Shown piece after piece: positions 59,622 through 64,000 of a stretch of DNA of 64,000 nt. The stretch is taken from NCBI GenBank assembly GCA_920105625.2, contig OV050031.1, positions 221,264,194 through 221,328,193 on the forward strand, read 5' to 3'. The DNA is from Clusia tigrina (Eukaryota; Arthropoda; Insecta; Diptera; Clusiidae). The number at the start of each line of letters is the position of its first letter. Position 1 is the first letter of the stretch. Made by a program: the position numbers and the translations under genes. The notes beneath the pieces were generated by a model. The model searched no databases. It was given only the letters and a program-made list of their open reading frames with translations, and had not been told where the DNA came from.

Positions 59622-60235
59622 ATACTTTCCAAGGACTCTTTCTTCTTATTTTGGGAAGAAATTCTCACAATACTGAGTAATTCTTTGGGTCTGTCATCAG
59701 CACAGATACTTTCCAAGGACTCTTTCTTCTTATTTTGGGAAGAAATTTTCACAATGCTGAGTAATTCTTTGGGTCTGTCATCAGCACAGATACTTTTCAA
59801 GGACTCTTTCTTCTTATTTTGGGAGGATAAGTTCGGAATGCCGAGTAATATTTTGGGTCTTTCAGCACAAATACCTTCCAAGGACACTTTCTTCTTATTT
59901 TGCGAGGAAATTTTCACAATGCTGAGTAATTCTTTGGGTCTGTCATCAGCACAGATACTTTCCAAGGACTATTTCTTCTTATTTTGGGAAGAAATTCTCA
60001 CAATGCTGAGTAGTTTTTTGGGACTTTCAGCGCAAAAGTGAATGGAACATAAAACTAATCAAAGGCGATTTTAGATGCTGTCTGATTAAATCATTTTCTG
60101 TAGTAATTTCCTCATAGCTCGTTCCTTTCCTTCTCTCCATTATGTCTGTAGAATACTTTCCAAGGACTCTTTCTTCTATCGGAGGAAAATTTCACATTAT
60201 CGAGTAAATTTCCGGGACTTTCAAAACAAAAGTGA
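59622..60235. repeat. 84-bp tandem repeat, 5 copies plus an outlying partial copy
   Basis: ATACTTTCCAAGGACTCTTT starts units at 59622, 59706, 59790, 59871 and 59955. Each continues with CTTATTTTGGGAAGAAATT and ends GGGTCTGTCATCAGCACAG. A partial unit recurs at about 60151 after a spacer. The period of 28 codons keeps frames open on both strands (146 and 118 codons). Both are repeat translations and not genes. Confidence 0.95.
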
Positions 60236-60279
60236 TTGGTACACAAAACTAGCCCCAGTTTCTGGTCAATTCACTTTCC

Positions 60280-61520
60280 CTGCCGGGATGCAGGCACAGA
60301 TCTGTTAACCGAGGCACTTGCTGCGTATGCGTTTGTGTGACTGTGCTGACGATTTTCCATTTAATTTACTATTCGAATTTTCATTTGTGTGCTGCAATTG
60401 CATGTTTAAACAAATTTCCAGATCTAAAATATGCAGAAATTTAAACGGAGAAGGTTGCTTAAACTTTGCTTAAACATGGATTAAAAAAAGGAATATTTTT
60501 TCTATTATAATTTCTTTGAATTTTTATTTATTTTTTTCTTGCTAACTTTCCAGAATAAAAATTTGTCCAGTCTGGGGAAGTTTTAAGTAAAAGTTTTCAC
60601 CGTCTCACATTCAGAAACAGGGGAAAAAAATAACGCGAAAGGACAACGAAAAAAAGCGTAAGTAAGAATTTAGTGCTGGCTGCCACCTAAGCGCGTGTAG
60701 CGACGCTAAGTGCTGGTGTCCACTCAGACGCCCGCCAGAAAATCCTGCCGAGGAAGCACAAAGAAAGTTTCGCTGTCTTCCGCTTTTTTAATAGAATTAA
60801 AAAGTTTTGCCAGTTTTTTTAGTTCGTACCTTTTTATTGGCAGTTTTTTGGCCCCAGTTACACACAAACACACACACCAATACAGACATACACATACCCA
60901 TAAACACACACATACACACATACATACCTACAAGCCCACTCAAACGTACACTTTTACCATCCAACACTCAAGCAGCCTCGCCGTGCGTGTTGTGCCCACA
61001 GGAATTACGCTGAAGGTGGCAAAAGCGCGCTCGCAAGGACCCAGAAAAAAATAGAACGAAAATTATAAAATTGTTAAGCAGCACATGTACAACAACAACA
61101 ACCACAACACCAACAACAACACCGAAAAGAAAAGGCACTACAACAAAAACCTCGTGTTTTTCTGCTAATTGAAAATATCTGTAGGGATCAATTAGAGTTG
61201 CCCGTCGTAGGTACAAAGTGAGGCGGTAAAAAAGCTGACGTGCAACCGCCAAAGGCAGCGCCACTGCCACTGCCACTTGCCCCAAGTGGTTGGGCGAAAC
61301 TTCTGCGTCAAAACAGCTTATTTCAGCGTTTTTTTTCTGTTCAGTTTTTCTGTGCGAGTCCTTTGCAGTTTTTTAACTTTATCAGAGTTTATCCTGCGCT
61401 TTGTTGCACTTGTGTCGCTGTGGGATTCCTGGTTCGATTGTTAGCGCAAATTAAAAGCTTAAAAGTCATGAGCACTCAAACACACTCACGCAAAAGGTGA
61501 GGTTCGAGGAGAGTTCAGCA
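60280..61520. other. Unique island, no gene recognised
   Basis: Non-repetitive, with (CACACA)n (60862-60935), CAA runs (61090-61125) and GC-richer parts. The 86-codon frame at 61240-61500 and others lack domains. No gene is called. Confidence 0.45.
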
Positions 61521-61689
61521 ATCCAGTCCTTTCGCTTAGTAAAGTAAATTTTAAAGTGGGCGATTAAACACTTCAAGGTGATCCCATATAAATAGTTTAG
61601 TGATGATGCTGGATTGTATAGAAAAGTGTATAGGAATGTATGTAACTCTACTACAACATCTGTTTTGAAGTGGTATGCTGAGAGGATCG

Positions 61690-61965
61690 ATTTTTGGCCT
61701 TCTATTCAGTAATCAGGACTTATAAAAGATCCATTAAAGAAATTTCAATGGATGTCAGTACCACAACTACTCATATTCATAAGTCAGGACCCATAAAAGA
61801 TTGACTAAAGAGATTTGTAACAATGGATCCCAGTGTCACAACTATGCATATTCAGGAATCAGAACTTATGAATGATCCGTTAAGGAAATTTCAATGGATG
61901 CCAGTACCACAACTATTAATACTCATAAGTCAGGAAGCAGAGATTTGAAACAACGGATCTCACCA
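61690..61965. repeat. About 75-bp tandem repeat, 3-4 copies
   Basis: TCAGGAC(T/C)(T/C)ATAAAAGAT then AAATTTCAATGGATG(T/C)CAG, ACCACAACTA and TCATA(A)GTCAGGA recur at about 61713, 61790, 61858 and 61930 (partial). Confidence 0.88.
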
Positions 61966-62216
61966 CCAAGGAAATTGGACAGTTCAACTATCAGGCTCTT
62001 TACGAGATCATTACAAATGAAAAATTCTTCATATTGTACAAAATAAGTATGTGAAATGTTATGATAAATGTGGACATAAAATAGTTCCAAACTTACCCAA
62101 TAGCAAAATGGCAAGTTCTATTGTCTCTAATAGAAAATCCCTTAAACACCATGTTAAATACCACGTCGTTCTTTACGAGAAGTTCTACAACAAGAACACA
62201 AACTCGCTACAAAGTG

Positions 62217-62880
62217 TCAGAGTTAGTACTGAGATCTTCTATTAGTGAATATCTTTTGGGTACCCTGAGGGACTCAGACCGAGTTGAGTTCGTCGGAGCG
62301 AAAAATTTACTATGAAAGAATTCTAAAGCACAGAAATAGTTGAGGATTCAAGACGGAACAGTCGGTAGGGTAAATGGTAAAGGTGTAAATTTGTTGATTA
62401 TAAGAAACCCGCCATAGTTCTGAGTCATATGAGGACAGCAACTTAAGTCAGAGGAAATATTTGAGTAGGATTCAAATGGTGCTACCACAGTTGACCTCAA
62501 TATCTGTGTCAGTGTTAGTAAATAGATCGTCTATCAGTGAATATATTTTTGGTACCCTGAGCGAAAAATTAACTATAAAATAATGCTAAAGCACAAAAAT
62601 AGTTGAGGATTCAAAACGGATCAGTCGGGAGGTGAAGAGCAAAGGGTTGAAGATTGTAAATTCATTGATTATAAGAAACCCGTGGAGTCACCACATTTCT
62701 GGGTCATATGAGGACAGCAACTTATGTCAGAGGAAATGTTTGTGTAGGATATGAATGGTTCTCCGAAAGTTGAGTAGAATTTTGACCGAGTTAGTAGAGA
62801 ATTGTATAAGACTTAGTAGAGAGATCGTCTATCAGTGAATATATTTTGGGTACCCTGGATTCCCTCAGACTGACTTGAAT
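62217..62880. repeat. About 300-bp tandem repeat, 2-3 copies
   Basis: GATCGTCTATCAGTGAATAT with TTTTGGGTACCCTGAG lies near 62217, 62515 and 62820. AGTTGAGGATTCAAGACGGA, ATTATAAGAAACCCG and GTCATATGAGGACAGCAACT are shared by the first two units. No coding frame spans it. Confidence 0.9.
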
Positions 62881-62929
62881 TCGAGTCCTTACCATCCAGT
62901 AATCTTCATCCTTTTTTGCAAATATTTCA

Positions 62930-64000
62930 GCCTATGATATTAAATTCACTGCTCTGCTGAAAGGCTTTAAAAATTAGGCGCAACAATTTCCAGAGAAGAG
63001 GCAAATTCAATGGCGGCAAATTGCAGCAACACAAATGCAGCCTCCCAACGCACTCGCACACACTGAGCCAGGAAAAGAACATCAGAAACGACAGCAACAA
63101 CAACAACACGGAGTGGCAGTGGCACTGGCAGTGGGAGCGGCAGCAACATATGCAAAACAGCACACAGCAAAACAACAGGTTTTAATTTCCCAAACAGAAG
63201 TGACACATTCAAATGAACCGAAAATTTAATTACGCAATTTTATTGGATTATGTGCGCTCCGTGGCGTTATTTGCGCAGTTATTTGCAGCCCATGGGCGAC
63301 AAGGTACCCCAACAAACACCGACGCACTCACACACACACCCCCACATGAACACGTGCAACCACACACCCATACGCTTGGAGCTGCCTCCAACTGCTACTG
63401 AGGCTAACTCACGGCCGTGAATTACGGCAGCAGTGAGGAAGGCAAAAAAAAACAACCATCAACCGAATTTAAATATGGCGCTCGTGTTTTGCACGATGGC
63501 CTGGCGGCAGGACCAAACGGCAGGACTCCAAGTGGAGGTGTGAAATTTCAAATTTACGCTATTGTTTTTGTTGTGGTCGACACTTGTGTTATGCACGTAG
63601 CCGTAGTCGCTGGAGCAGCTCCTACCGTTGTTTGTTGTATGTTGTTGGCGTTATTTACGCGCCTTTACCCCACCCGAGGCCGCACATAAACGTGAGCTGC
63701 ATCGATGTACCTTTGCAACACAGCCCATGCCTGGCTGGATGCCGTACGCTGCACGTTGCCGGTTGCCCGTTGCTCGTTGCACATTGCATAAATGAGCTGA
63801 CAAACAATTTTACGCCAATGTAATGCTGAAGTCAGGGGCTCCGTGGCTATCGCTTGGCCGCTTGACACTTTGACAGACACCGCAGAGGCGCTGCCACGAT
63901 TAGTGTTTAGGTACAGGGTGCCATGCAGAGACTGGCTACAAGTTTCACTTACAAACTGAGAAGAACTCTGTGCAATTTGCCGTGGAAGAACTCTGTGCCA
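62930..64000. other. Unique island at the right edge, no gene recognised
   Basis: GC-richer, with (CAA/CAG)n near 63090-63110 and 63130-63180 and a CACACACACCCCCAC microsatellite. Overlapping frames of 60-90 codons on both strands have no domain. The stretch continues past the window, so an exon beyond the edge cannot be excluded. Confidence 0.45.

Noticed and set aside
59601..60041. A 146-codon frame (plus) and a 118-codon frame (minus) with 28-residue repeats
   Set aside because: An 84-bp tandem repeat explains both. A real gene would not be open on both strands with the same repeat.

Overview
The window looks like gene-poor nuclear DNA of a higher fly. The likely group is a true fruit fly (Tephritidae) or a relative. 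This is an inference from three things: Jockey-type and RTE-type LINE relics, two mariner lineages, and AT-rich unique DNA studded with CAA/GTT and CA/GT microsatellites. I see no prokaryotic gene organisation, no rRNA, no CRISPR array and no operon. Most apparent reading frames are tandem repeats or low-complexity DNA.

Only one intact, non-transposon protein gene is supported: an intronless 171-codon frame on the minus strand at 36570-37085. It has an acidic, Ser/Thr-rich N-terminal half and a charged helical C-terminal half, and I do not recognise it. All other recognisable coding sequence comes from transposable elements. The best-defined element is an internally deleted mariner (2175-3098) with near-perfect inverted repeats and a TA duplication. 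A second mariner relic lies at 8640-8945. More than a dozen decayed non-LTR retrotransposon pieces encode parts of reverse transcriptase, RNase H and the C-terminal Cys/His motif. They lie at about 3.1-3.9, 6.4-7.2, 9.5-9.9, 13.1-14.4, 16.8-17.2, 19.3-20.3, 22.3-23.3, 25.1-25.5, 38.3-40.3, 47.6-47.9, 49.1-49.3, 50.0-50.7, 54.2-54.5, 55.5-56.3 and 58.9-59.3 kb. The longest (38338-40320) is a chimera of two LINE families.

The layout alternates two kinds of DNA. Unique, less AT-rich islands of about 0.6-2 kb contain short microsatellites but no TE protein match. They lie near 4.6, 10.7, 15.5, 21.4, 23.7, 26.9, 33.0, 36.5, 40.3, 45.0, 51.2, 57.9, 60.3 and 62.9 kb. Between them lie TE relics and an unusually large number of unrelated tandem-repeat arrays, with units from 14 bp to about 300 bp. 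Three arrays have an alternating A/B (dimeric) organisation, and one grew inside a LINE reading frame. At 41775-44310 there is a 2.5 kb pyrimidine-rich tract containing about 117 bp of pure TA and a run of 16 C.

I found no convincing new multi-gene system. The points most worth a second look are the orphan 171-aa gene, the many independent minisatellites, the tandem repeat whose hairpin varies only in its loop (1-840), the duplicated repeat array (31.3/34.5 kb), the LINE chimera and a tRNA-like pol III unit. Coordinates of relics and repeats are approximate where no sharp boundary is visible.
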